From NCBI RefSeq assembly GCF_001952855.1, contig NZ_LPNO01000054.1, forward strand, positions 77,124-141,123: a stretch of DNA of 64,000 nt. Direction: 5' to 3'. Position numbers and translations under genes: made by a program. Shown one piece after another: positions 8,501-18,100 of the stretch. The DNA is from Pseudomonas sp. ATCC PTA-122608 (GTDB lineage: Bacteria > Pseudomonadota > Gammaproteobacteria > Pseudomonadales > Pseudomonadaceae). Under the pieces are notes generated by a model, which ran no database searches, was not told the origin of the DNA, and was given only the letters and a program-made list of their open reading frames with translations. How positions within the stretch are numbered: the first letter of the stretch is position 1; the number at the start of each line of letters is the position of its first letter.

Positions 8501-8598
8501 GTAGGAGCGAGCTTGCTCGCGAAAATCGCCAACGATAACGCGGGGCTTCTGTATGACCGCGGCGTCCTCAGGTTCTTCGCGAGCAAGCTCGCTCCTAC
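8501..8598. repeat. Paired REP element between oprC and the PepSY gene
   Basis: Inverted copies of gtaggagcgagcttgctcgc flank a variable spacer, making a long hairpin 9 bp after the oprC stop. This is the gtaggagcgag subtype of the window. Its position between two genes of one transcription unit could trim or stabilise the mRNA. Confidence 0.9.
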
Positions 8599-8650
8599 GG
8601 GATTGCGTTCATCAACGAATAACCAAAATGCCTTTGCGGAGCAGCCCCTG

Positions 8651-10033
8651 ATGAGTACACCCAAGATTTCCTTCTACAACCTGGCCTGGCGTTGGCATTT
8701 CTACGCCGGGCTGTTTGTCGCGCCGTTCATGGTGTTGCTGGCCCTGACCGGCATCATCTACCTGTTCAAGCCCCAACTCGACCCGCTGATGTACGGCAAC
8801 CTGCTGACGGTGCAAAGCGCCGAACACGCACTGAGTGCCGACGAACAACTGCAACGCGCCCAGGCCGCCTATCCCCAAGGCAAGATCAGCAAATACCTGC
8901 CACCTGCCGACGCCACCAGCAGCGCGCAATTCGTGATGCGCAACGACGGGCACGAAGCGACGGTATTCGTCGACCCGTATCGCGGCACCGTGCTCGGTGA
9001 ACAGGATTCCAAATACAACCTGCAAGCCATCGCTCGTGCGCTGCATGGTGAGTTGATGATCGGCACCATCGGCGATCGCCTGGTGGAACTGGCCGCCGGC
9101 TGGGGCGTGATGCTGGTGATTTCGGGCCTGTATCTGTGGTGGCCGCGTGGCAAGTCGGCGGCCGGCATTCTGTGGCCACGACTGGGCAGTCGCGGCCGCT
9201 TGTTCTGGCGGGATTTGCACGCGGTCGCCGGCTTCTGGGGCGCGGCTTTCCTGCTGGTGATGCTGCTCAGCGGTATGACCTGGACCGGCTTCTGGGGCAA
9301 GCAATATGCCGAACTGTGGAATAAATTCCCGGCGGCGATGTGGAACAACGTACCGCAGTCCGACCAGCAGGCCCGCAGCCTCAACACCGCGAGCCAACAG
9401 ACCGTGCCGTGGGCCATGGAAAACACGCCGATGCCGATGTCCGGCGAGCATGCCGAGCACATGAAGCACGCCGGCATGAGCCAGGGCCCGGCAGCCCCGA
9501 GTATCCGCCTGCAACAGGTGGTAGACCTCGCCAACTCACGCAAGGTCGAGCCCGGCTACAGCATCACCTTCCCCACCACCGCCGAAGGCGTGTTCACTAT
9601 CGCGGTGTTTGCCAACGACCCGCGCAACGACGCGACCCTGCATGTGGATCAATACTCCGGCAAGGTGCTGGCCGATGTGCGCTGGGAGCACTACAACAGC
9701 GTGGCACGGGTGACCGAATCCGGCGTGATGCTGCACGAAGGCAAGATGTTTGGCGTGGTCAATCAGATCATCGTGCTGCTGATTTGCCTGATGATCCTGC
9801 TCAGTGCCGACAGCGGCCTGGTGATCTGGTGGAAGCGTCGGCCACAGGGCAGCCTGGGGGTTCCACCGTTGCGCCATGACCTGCCGAAATGGAAAACCGC
9901 GATGGTGATCATGCTGGGGCTGGCGATTGTCTTTCCGCTGGTGGGCGCCTCATTGATCGTGGTCTGGGCGTTGGATCGCCTGGTGCTTTCACGTCTGTTT
10001 GGCCAACGTGAATCCGCTTCAGGTTCAGCGTGA
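8651..10033 (+). CDS. PepSY-associated TM helix membrane protein, possible metal reductase
   Basis: A 460-residue inner-membrane protein of the PepSY_TM family. It begins MSTPKISFYNLAWRWHFYAG, with the first membrane helix at about residues 15-40 (GLFVAPFMVLLALTGIIYLF). More helices follow at GWGVMLVISGLYLWWPRGK, FWGAAFLLVMLLSGMTW, IIVLLICLMILLS and near the C-terminus. Conserved histidines and a periplasmic PepSY-like stretch lie in between. A Met/His cluster (MPMSGEHAEHMKHAGM) fits copper. Such proteins accompany siderophore or copper receptors and are thought to reduce the imported metal. The ATG at 8651 is used because earlier in-frame ATGs lie in the REP element. Reductase activity is inference. 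Confidence 0.82.
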   Translation: MSTPKISFYNLAWRWHFYAGLFVAPFMVLLALTGIIYLFKPQLDPLMYGNLLTVQSAEHALSADEQLQRAQAAYPQGKISKYLPPADATSSAQFVMRNDGHEATVFVDPYRGTVLGEQDSKYNLQAIARALHGELMIGTIGDRLVELAAGWGVMLVISGLYLWWPRGKSAAGILWPRLGSRGRLFWRDLHAVAGFWGAAFLLVMLLSGMTWTGFWGKQYAELWNKFPAAMWNNVPQSDQQARSLNTASQQTVPWAMENTPMPMSGEHAEHMKHAGMSQGPAAPSIRLQQVVDLANSRKVEPGYSITFPTTAEGVFTIAVFANDPRNDATLHVDQYSGKVLADVRWEHYNSVARVTESGVMLHEGKMFGVVNQIIVLLICLMILLSADSGLVIWWKRRPQGSLGVPPLRHDLPKWKTAMVIMLGLAIVFPLVGASLIVVWALDRLVLSRLFGQRESASGSA

Positions 10034-10101
10034 AACAGACGAGATGCCCTACCTAGAGGCGTTATGTAGTCTTACGCGGGCTTTCGCCCACGTCGCACAA
10101 A

Positions 10102-10118
10102 GTGTTATGTTGTAACAC
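10102..10118. promoter_or_regulatory. Zur-box-like palindrome upstream of the TonB receptor
   Basis: GTGTTATGTTGTAACAC has perfect 6-bp arms (GTGTTA/TAACAC) around a 5-bp centre and resembles the TGTTATaacA-type Zur operators of gammaproteobacteria. It lies 68 bp before the receptor ATG, where a repressor would block the promoter. Zinc control is inference from this match and from the PAO1 counterpart locus, which I recall as zinc-responsive. Confidence 0.55.
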
Positions 10119-10185
10119 CTAATGCGTTCCTCCACTCGCCGCGCCCAGCGGCGAGTACCGCCTCGAAGAAGCGATTTATCGTCCG

Positions 10186-12291
10186 ATGAACAAGTACCTT
10201 GCGTCCGGCCTGTGCCTGCTCGCCCTGCAAAACAGTGCCCAGGCCCTGACGCTTCCCGCCAGTGCCGTCTCCGCCCCCGCCGTCGACGATGAGCGCGTCG
10301 ACCTGCAAACCCCGACCACCGCAGGTTCGCGCTTGAACCTCACTGCCCTGCAAACCCCGGGCAGCGTTGAAAGCCAGACCGGCAAGCAGATTCGCGCACG
10401 GGGCGATGCCACGGTGCAGGACGCCATTTCCCGGGCCACCGGCATCAGCCGTACCGGCACACCGGGCGACGGCGGCACCTCGTTGTCGGCACGCGGTTTC
10501 ACTGGCCAGAGTTCGGTGCTACAACTGTACGACGGCGCCCGCATGTTCGATGGCGCGGGCACTTCCACCTTCCCGGTAGACACCTGGTCTGTGGAGCGGG
10601 TGGACGTACTGCGCGGGCCGGCCTCGGTGATGTATGGCCAGGGCGCCACCGGCGCGGTGATCAACACCATCCCGAAGAAACCCTTCGAAGGCGAGATCGA
10701 AAACCATATCCGCCTGGGCTACGGTTCCTATGACCGCCAGCAGCAAGCCCTCGACAGTGGCGGCTCGCTGACCGACACCCTGAGCTATCGCCTGAACATC
10801 AACCGCCTGCGCAGCAACGGCTTTATCGACCGTGGCGAGTCCGGCAGCGACTTCGTCAGCGGCGCCCTGCGCTGGCAGCCGGCGGACAACCTGAGCTTCA
10901 CCCTGGCGTCCGACTACGGCGACCAGACCCCGCAAAACGACTACGGCACGCCGCTGATCAACGGCCAGTTGCACAAGGGCCTGCGGGACAACAACTACAA
11001 CGTCAGCAACGATATCCAGCACTACAACGACCAGTGGACACGCCTGACCAGCGAGTGGCAGATCAACGACAACGTCACCGCCACCAATGAACTGTCGTAC
11101 CTGAAAAACCAGCGCCGCTGGCAGAACGCCGAGAGCTACAACTATGTCGACGGCGGCCTGGTGCGCCAGAGCTACCTGGGCATCAAGCACAACCAGGAAC
11201 AGGTCGGCGACCGCCAGACCTTTACCTTCAAACACACCCTGTTCGGCCTCGAAAGCCAGACGGTGACCGGCGTCGAGTACAACCGCATTCGCTTTCGCCT
11301 GGCCAGCAACTCGCCGTTCGATGACCTGACGAACGCCGGCCAACCGGTGGACATCAACCACCCGGTACCGCAACCGTTTGAAAGCGCCAGCCCCTTCGTT
11401 CCGCAGTCCGTCAGCACCACCAAACAGCTGGCTGCGTTCGCCGAAAACCGCCTGCAACTGACTGATCAACTGTCACTGATCACCGGCGTGCGCCGCGACT
11501 ACGTGCACATCGACAGTGGCTCCCTGGTGGATGGCAGCGACGCCAACAAGACCTTTACCGGCAACAACTGGAAAGCCGGCCTGGTCTACGCGATCACCCC
11601 GGACACCTCGGTATACGGCCAGTACGCCACCAGCACCGACGGCGTCGGCAGCCTGATTACCCTGAGCCCGAGCCAGCAGCAGTTCGGCCTGTCCACCGCC
11701 AGGCAAACCGAGATCGGCCTCAAGCAGGCGTTCTGGGACTCGCGGGGTGAATGGACGCTGGCGGCCTACCACATCGTCAAAAAGAAGCTGTTGGTGAGCA
11801 TCCCAGGCACCACCCTCAAGGAACAAGTCGGCCAGCAATCCTCCAACGGCCTGGAAGCCAGCCTCGACCTGCAACTGCCGAACGCCTGGCAGTTGCAAGC
11901 CAATGCAGCCATCGTGCGTGCGCAGTACGACGACTTCTCTGAAGTGGTCAACGGCCAGGCAGTGTCTCGCAACGGCAACCGCCCCACCGACGTACCGCGC
12001 CGCACCGCCAACCTGTGGCTGAGCAAGGCCATCACTGACGACGTTCGCGCCGCTGCCGGGGTGCGTTATGTAGACTCGCGTTTCGCCAACGCCGCCAACA
12101 CCAGCGAAGTGCCGAGCTACACCGTGGTCGATGCCACCGTGTCGTGGAAAGCCATGCGTAACACGACATTGGGCCTGCAATTGAATAACCTGTTTGACCG
12201 TACCTACGCCGTCAGCCAATACAATGACGGCCAGCAATGGATCCTGGGTGAACCCAGGTCGTTCTTTGTGACGGCGGACTACACCTTTTAA
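10186..12291 (+). CDS. TonB-dependent receptor, siderophore/metallophore type
   Basis: A 701-residue outer-membrane receptor with a signal peptide ending near QNSAQA (residue 20). Its plug domain contains VQDAISRATGISRTG, SLSARGFTGQS, VDVLRGPASVMYGQGATGAV and a 22-strand barrel follows, closing with FFVTADYTF. The fold class is that of FhuA/FecA-like siderophore receptors. It is followed, after a REP pair, by a three-gene FecCD-type importer in the same direction, and a Zur-like operator precedes it. It may take up a zinc or other metal complex rather than iron. In PAO1 a similar set lies next to cob genes. The ligand cannot be decided from sequence. Confidence 0.85.
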   Translation: MNKYLASGLCLLALQNSAQALTLPASAVSAPAVDDERVDLQTPTTAGSRLNLTALQTPGSVESQTGKQIRARGDATVQDAISRATGISRTGTPGDGGTSLSARGFTGQSSVLQLYDGARMFDGAGTSTFPVDTWSVERVDVLRGPASVMYGQGATGAVINTIPKKPFEGEIENHIRLGYGSYDRQQQALDSGGSLTDTLSYRLNINRLRSNGFIDRGESGSDFVSGALRWQPADNLSFTLASDYGDQTPQNDYGTPLINGQLHKGLRDNNYNVSNDIQHYNDQWTRLTSEWQINDNVTATNELSYLKNQRRWQNAESYNYVDGGLVRQSYLGIKHNQEQVGDRQTFTFKHTLFGLESQTVTGVEYNRIRFRLASNSPFDDLTNAGQPVDINHPVPQPFESASPFVPQSVSTTKQLAAFAENRLQLTDQLSLITGVRRDYVHIDSGSLVDGSDANKTFTGNNWKAGLVYAITPDTSVYGQYATSTDGVGSLITLSPSQQQFGLSTARQTEIGLKQAFWDSRGEWTLAAYHIVKKKLLVSIPGTTLKEQVGQQSSNGLEASLDLQLPNAWQLQANAAIVRAQYDDFSEVVNGQAVSRNGNRPTDVPRRTANLWLSKAITDDVRAAAGVRYVDSRFANAANTSEVPSYTVVDATVSWKAMRNTTLGLQLNNLFDRTYAVSQYNDGQQWILGEPRSFFVTADYTF

Positions 12292-12309
12292 CTGAATGCG
12301 ACACTGTCC

Positions 12310-12404
12310 AAATGTGGGAGCGGGCTTGCTCGCGAATGCGGTGTGTCAGGCACTGTATCTGTTACTGATCCACCGCTTTCGCGAGCAAGCCCGCTCCCAC
12401 ATTT
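12310..12404. repeat. Paired REP element
   Basis: aaatgtgggagcgggcttgc and its inverse (ending cccgctcccacattt) enclose a variable core, giving a long hairpin between the TonB receptor and its ABC ATPase. This is the gtgggagcggg subtype. Confidence 0.9.
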
Positions 12405-12430
12405 GTCCTGTGTTGGACCTGAGAGTAAAG

Positions 12431-13219
12431 ATGACCTCACTCAACCTCACCGACCTCGCCTGGGCCCCACCCGGCCACGAGCACTGTCATCACCAGTTCC
12501 AACTGCGTGACGCCAGCCTGCGGGTGAGTGCCGGTGAGTTTGTCGGGCTGATCGGCCCCAACGGCAGCGGCAAGACCAGCCTGCTGCGGTGCGCCTATCG
12601 GTTCAGCAAACCGGCGGCGGGTGAGGTGCTGCTGGAACACCAGAACGTCTGGAAGCAATCCTCGAAGTGGTGCGCGCAACGTATCGCCGTGGTGCTCCAG
12701 GAGTTTCCCGATGCGTTCGGCCTGCGAGTGGATGAAGTGGTCGCCATGGGCCGCACGCCTCACAAGGGGCTGTTCGACAGCGACACCCTTGAAGACCGCA
12801 ACCTGATCCGCCAGGCCCTCGAATCCGTCGGCCTGCTGGGCTTTGAAGACCACGCCTTCGCGACGCTTTCGGGCGGTGAAAAACAGCGGGTGATCCTGGC
12901 CCGCGCCCTGGCCCAACAACCGCAACTGTTGATCCTCGACGAACCGACCAACCACCTCGACCCGCGCTACCAGCTGCAATTGCTGCAACTGGTCAAGCGC
13001 CTGAACATCGGCACCCTGGCCAGCATTCATGACCTGAACCTGGCCGCCGCGTTCTGTGATCGGCTGTACGTGATCAACCACGGGCGCATCGTCGCCAACG
13101 GCACACCTCACGAGGTGCTGACCGCCGAATTACTGCGCGAAGTGTTCGGCGTTGAAGCATTGATCGACACTCACCCCTTGTCCGGCTACCCCCGAATTAC
13201 CTGGATAACCCAACCATGA
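12431..13219 (+). CDS. FecE-type ABC importer ATPase with N-terminal His/Cys cluster
   Basis: A 262-residue ATPase of the iron-complex/vitamin B12 importer class. Walker A GPNGSGKTS is at residues 42-50, the Q-loop at VVLQEFPD, the signature LSGGEKQRV and Walker B LLILDEPTNHLD follow. An unusual stretch HEHCHH (residues 16-21) lies before the first nucleotide-binding strand and could bind a transition metal. The ATG at 12431 is chosen because the earlier open frame runs through the REP pair. The stop overlaps the binding-protein start by four bases (ATGA). It should power uptake through the permease two genes downstream. Confidence 0.88.
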   Translation: MTSLNLTDLAWAPPGHEHCHHQFQLRDASLRVSAGEFVGLIGPNGSGKTSLLRCAYRFSKPAAGEVLLEHQNVWKQSSKWCAQRIAVVLQEFPDAFGLRVDEVVAMGRTPHKGLFDSDTLEDRNLIRQALESVGLLGFEDHAFATLSGGEKQRVILARALAQQPQLLILDEPTNHLDPRYQLQLLQLVKRLNIGTLASIHDLNLAAAFCDRLYVINHGRIVANGTPHEVLTAELLREVFGVEALIDTHPLSGYPRITWITQP

Positions 13220-14163
13220 TCCTGCGCTCCCTGCTGTCTATCGCGTTGCTGCTCGGCACTGCTCAAGCGTTCGCCGAAGCGACTCATTACCCGTTGAAAA
13301 TCAAAAGCTGCAACCGCGAAGTGACCTTCGCCGAGGCCCCGAAACACGCGGTCAGCCACGACATCAACATGACTCAGATGATGCTCGCCCTGGGCCTCAA
13401 GTCGCACATGGCCGGCTACAGCGGCGTGACCGGCTGGAAGTCCGTGACGCCGGAAATGGCGCAGATCCTCGACGGCCTGCCGGAACTGGCGAGCAAATAC
13501 CCGTCGGTGGAAACCCTGCTCAACGCCAACGTCGACTTCTTCTTCGCCGGCTGGGACTACGGCATGCGCGTGGGCGGCGATCTCACCCCGCAAACCCTGC
13601 AACCGTTGGGCATCAACGTCTATGAGCTGACCGAGTCCTGCGCCTTCGTGATGAAGCGCCCGGCAGCCACCCTGGAAGACACCTATAACGATCTGCGCAA
13701 CCTGGGCAAAATTTTCGACGTGCAGGACCGCGCGAATGCCTTGATCGCACAGATGCAGGCACAGGTCGCCGAAGTGCAGAAAAACCTGCCGGCCGACAAA
13801 CCCCGCGTATTCCTCTACGACAGCGGCGAAGACCGCGCCATGACTTCCGGCCGCCTGGGCATGCCCCAGGCACTGATCGACGCCGCCGGCGGGCGCAACA
13901 TTCTGGATGACGTGGACGCCAGCTGGACCCGGGTCAACTGGGAAACCGTGGTGGAACGCAACCCGCAAGTCATCGTGATCGTCGACTACAGCGAAATCAC
14001 CGCTGATCAAAAAGAGCAGTTCCTGCTGAACAACCCGGCGCTGCAATCGGTGGACGCCATCAAGAACCAGCGCTTTATCGTGATCCCCTATGTGCAAGCC
14101 ACGCCGGGCATCGACAACGTGCTGGCGGTTGAAACCCTGGCCAAGGGGTTCCACGGCGAATGA
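13216..14163 (+). CDS. Periplasmic binding protein of the FecCD-type importer
   Basis: A 315-residue exported protein of the TroA-like periplasmic-binding superfamily (iron siderophore/B12/metal). A signal peptide (MILRSLLSIALLLGTAQAFA) precedes a lobe with KHAVSHDINMTQMMLALGL, a long bridging helix, and a second lobe with RVFLYDSGEDRAMTSG. It overlaps both neighbours by four bases. It should deliver the ligand from the TonB receptor to the permease. The first lobe lacks the extended His loop of ZnuA, so if it carries zinc it does so as a complex or metallophore. Substrate unknown. Confidence 0.87.
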   Translation: MILRSLLSIALLLGTAQAFAEATHYPLKIKSCNREVTFAEAPKHAVSHDINMTQMMLALGLKSHMAGYSGVTGWKSVTPEMAQILDGLPELASKYPSVETLLNANVDFFFAGWDYGMRVGGDLTPQTLQPLGINVYELTESCAFVMKRPAATLEDTYNDLRNLGKIFDVQDRANALIAQMQAQVAEVQKNLPADKPRVFLYDSGEDRAMTSGRLGMPQALIDAAGGRNILDDVDASWTRVNWETVVERNPQVIVIVDYSEITADQKEQFLLNNPALQSVDAIKNQRFIVIPYVQATPGIDNVLAVETLAKGFHGE

Positions 14164-15170
14164 TTACCCGTCGCTATGCCCTGCTGCTGAGTGCTCTTGG
14201 CGCGTTGTTGCTGATCTCTTGCGTGGTCTCGCTGGGGTTCGGCTCGGCGCGGGTGCCGGTGGACGTGGTGTGGCGGATCCTGCTGCATAAAGCCTTCGGC
14301 GTTGGCGAGGTGGACTGGAGCGCGGGGCAGGAACACATCGTGTGGCTGATCCGCGTGCCGCGCATGCTGCTCGGCGCGTTGGTGGGCGCCGGGCTGGCGT
14401 TGATCGGTGCGGTGTTGCAGGCCGTCACACGTAACCCGCTGGCGGATCCGCACCTGCTGGGCGTGACCTCCGGCGCCACCCTCGGCGCGGTGATCGTGGT
14501 GTTGCATGTGGGTGAAGTGATCGGCCTGCTGACCCTGCCCATCGCGGCGTTCATCGGCGCGTTGCTGAGCATGATCGTGGTGCTGGCGGTGGCCAGTCGC
14601 AACGGTCGGCTGGAGAGTGACCGCCTGCTGTTGTGCGGGGTGGCGGTGTCATTCGTGATGATGGCGGTGGCGAATTTGCTGCTGTTCATGGGTGATCACC
14701 GCGCGGCCTCGGCGGTGATGTTCTGGATGCTCGGCGGACTCGGGTTGGCGCGCTGGGAACTGCTGGCGATTCCCTTCGCCACGGTGTTGCTGGGGCTGGT
14801 GTTACTGCTGGGGATGGCGCGCCCGTTGAACGCGTTGATGGCTGGCGAACAGACCGCCGTGACCCTGGGCCTGAACGCACGCAATGTGCGGCTCAAGGTG
14901 TTCCTGATCGCCTCGCTGATGACCGGCGTGCTGGTGTCCATCAGCGGCTCCATCGGCTTTGTCGGGCTGATGGTGCCGCACATTGCCCGGCGCCTTGTAG
15001 GCGCCGAGCATCGCCGTTTACTGCCCGTGTGTGTGCTGCTGGGCAGTGTGTTCCTGGTGTGGGTCGATGTGGCCGCACGCACCCTGATCGCCCCGGAGGA
15101 CCTGCCCATCGGTGTGGCCACAGCAGCCATTGGCGGTCTGTTTTTTATCGGGTTGATGCGCCGGCGTTAA
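14160..15170 (+). CDS. FecCD-family ABC permease
   Basis: A 336-residue integral membrane protein with about ten helices, of the BtuC/FecCD family. The motif RVPRMLLGALVGAGLALIGA near residue 62 and NPLADPHLLGVTSGATLGAV are typical of the family. So are GSIGFVGLMVPHIAR and RTLIAPEDLPIGVATAAIGG near the C-terminus. It ends the receptor/ATPase/binding-protein operon and overlaps the stop of the converging giant DUF4329 gene by four bases. It probably acts as a homodimer with the ATPase two genes upstream. Confidence 0.9.
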   Translation: MITRRYALLLSALGALLLISCVVSLGFGSARVPVDVVWRILLHKAFGVGEVDWSAGQEHIVWLIRVPRMLLGALVGAGLALIGAVLQAVTRNPLADPHLLGVTSGATLGAVIVVLHVGEVIGLLTLPIAAFIGALLSMIVVLAVASRNGRLESDRLLLCGVAVSFVMMAVANLLLFMGDHRAASAVMFWMLGGLGLARWELLAIPFATVLLGLVLLLGMARPLNALMAGEQTAVTLGLNARNVRLKVFLIASLMTGVLVSISGSIGFVGLMVPHIARRLVGAEHRRLLPVCVLLGSVFLVWVDVAARTLIAPEDLPIGVATAAIGGLFFIGLMRRR

Positions 15171-18100
15171 ACGCCCTGGTCGGCCTCCTTGAGTTCATGC
15201 AGCAGCCGCCGCCCGACCTGGCTGCGAGGTTGCCAAAAATGGTCGGCTTCCAGGATGGTCAGTTTGCCCAAGGTGGCCAGCCGGCGGATCACCTCGCTGG
15301 GCTTGACCTTCACCACGCCCGTGTTTTCGTCAATCCAATCATCGCGCAGCAACTGGCTTTCGTCCGAATGATAGCTGGGCTCATAGACAATCAGCGCGCC
15401 TTGCACCGGAGTGAAGTAGTAACGCGGTCCGGCCACCGGTTCATTGCGCAGCATCTCAATGAGTCCGCGAATTTCGTACTGGGCAATGAAGTTGTGGGCT
15501 AAGGCTTCCTCGTAACGATCAGCCATGCGTTGGCGTGCGCTGTGAATTTTGAACAACTGCTGCACACCCATCACCTTGAAGCCTGCCGGGTATTGAATCG
15601 AAGGGTTGGGGTAGCGCAAGTTCATCATGCTGAACAATGCCTTGTAGGCCGGTGTGTCCATCCGCATTCCCACCGCCACCGACGGGCCCGGATCCGCCAC
15701 GGGATGCACCGCGATAAAGGTGTCGCTGTCGCCATTACCAAGGATCGCCCCCAGCCGTGGCGGGTTTGGCTGGTTTTTGAAACGTTGCCACACCAGGCGC
15801 GCGGCATCATCCGGGTGGCCGCACAATGGCCCCAGCGCCAGGCGCGTATCCAAAACTGTCAGCGTCGTAGCCAGGCGTTTTACTCGCGGTAGCAGGGCAT
15901 CCCAGAATGGGCTGCTGTCGAGCACGCGGACTTCACCGGACTCAGCCAGTTTCAGCACATGGCTGTCATTGCTGCCACGGCTCTCGAGGCGGCGCAGATA
16001 CCCCTCCTGTCGGTGGCTGGAATCCCAGTCAGGGTCTATCTGGACGGCCTGATAACGGTACAGCGAACCGTCGGCACAGGACACATACAGCGGCAGGAAG
16101 CGCTCGACACGCTGATTCAGCACCTGCAGAAAACTCAGTACCGCACGCACCACCGCCGGGGCCAGCAGTTGCTCATAGCCCTGTGCCTGAGGGAACCCGG
16201 CGGTGGCCTTCTCGGGTAGCTGCAGATACAGGCCGTGCAGGCTATAGCCGCCGGGCAGGTTGCCACGCAGGAATACGCGGTCGTAGCGGAACTGCAAGTC
16301 ATCGCCCTTGACCGGTGCACTCGCGACAAAATGCCCGTTGTCGGAAGACTTGAGGATCAGGCCAAAGGTCAGCACGCCACGCCCGGTGGTGCCTTGATGC
16401 CCGTCGCGAGCAGCATCGTCGGCATGCTTGAACACGGGCCCCATGGCTCGATCTGCCACGGCATGCAGGGCCGCCTCAGGCGCAATATACGCCAGGGCCG
16501 GCATCCAGCCCGGCAGTACGCGCTTGGCAATCCCCCACAACGGGCCGCCCTCGAGCACTTGCAAGGTGCCCACCCGTGCCAGTTGGTTGACCAGTTCGGT
16601 CGGGGTTTTACGGCCCGCGCGCAGCTGCTGTTCAATGGCGTTACTGTCGGGATCCTGGGGTGCCAGGCTGTTGGGCGCGAGGGAAGTTTCCAACTGGTTG
16701 AGCAACTGCGTCGCTTCGTCTCGCTGGGCGTTGCTCATCAGGTTGCGCTCGGCGTCCCGGGTACTGAAACCGATCAGTGAACCGTCCGGCGTCAGCAGGT
16801 ATTCGTGGGTCCACAGGTGGCCGGACTTCAGCGCGGTCTCCAGGGTCTTGGTGGAGAACAGGTTTTGATACGTCGCGTTTTCCTGAGTCCCCAGCCAGAA
16901 CGGCAGCACCCGGGCAGCCCGCGAGCGGTAACGCCCGACCACTTTCCAACCGGGTGTCAGCAGCGCCTGGCTGACGTCCATGACGGGCAGGATCACGTTC
17001 GGGTCAAAGTCTTCACTCAACACCTGGATGCCCAGGGTAGCGACGAACTTGCCATTGCGTTGCAGCACCAGGCCACCGTATAGCGTGTCGCGATGTGGAC
17101 CTAATTGCTGATGGACGTAACGTACGGCATCCGCCTGATTACTGAACAGCGGGCTCAAGCCTCGACGCATGAAGCCGCCAAAGGCGACCCAGGGTGCCTG
17201 GCTGACGTCCAGCTTGCCCGTCAGCGCCCAGCACTCACTCGGCACAAGCACACTCAGCCAGCTCAACTTCGCCACTTGGTTGACGAACCCCACCGCCGAT
17301 AACTGGCCGCTGGCCAACAAGGTCTGAACATCCTCGAAATTACCCGACGCCTGGCGGAGCGGGTCGAACAAAGTTGAGGAGACCGGCGCTTGAACACGTA
17401 ACAGTGCACGGTCGAGGGTCGAGATAAACACCGGCAAACCGCTCAAGGCTCCCGGCTCGCGCTGGCGCTTGGCTTCAACCGTAGCGCCGGCCAAATCCTC
17501 CGCTGACAGGAAGTGCTGCGCCAGCCAGCGTTCGGGACTGCCAAGCCCCTGCGGCATCCAGTGTCGTGCGTAGAACAAGGCATGCAACTGGTAACCCTCG
17601 GGGTAAATAACCTTGCCCTGCGCATCCACATCAAACAAGTCGTTCAAGGCGAACAACTCAGCTCTGCTCCACGAGGGCACGACCTCGCTGCTGACAAACG
17701 CATTCCTGTCCCGATGTTTGAGGATGAACGCAAATCCGGTTTGCGTCGGCCCGCCACGGTGTAACTTCGCGTGCAACGCTTGGGCGGATTCATCGGCACT
17801 GGCACACACTTGGCCGAAGGCAACCTGCTGCGGGCGTTGACTGCGGGGGATTGGCAAACGCGGGCGCCAGTGCTCGGTGATCAGCCCCGGCGCCCCCCAA
17901 AGCGGGCTGGACTGCACCACACGCACACTGCCGGCGCTCGCCACTTGCCTGACCCACTCCTGGGCCGTCAGCGTTCCATTGGCGAGGTTAAGCGCCGCCG
18001 GGCTTTGTTGTGTCGAGGGGGTGACGTCATTGAGCAGTTTCGCCAGCCCAGAGGAGTCGACCAGGTCATACACCAGCAAACTGTCCTCGTCGGCTGACAG

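Noticed and set aside
10060..10085. Terminator hairpin GGGC-tttc-GCCC after the PepSY gene
   Set aside because: Short stem with a mismatch and no following T-run; not strong enough to list.
10034..10185. Cobalamin riboswitch or Fur box before the TonB receptor
   Set aside because: No B12-box and no GATAATGATAATC-like pattern; the palindrome present fits Zur better.
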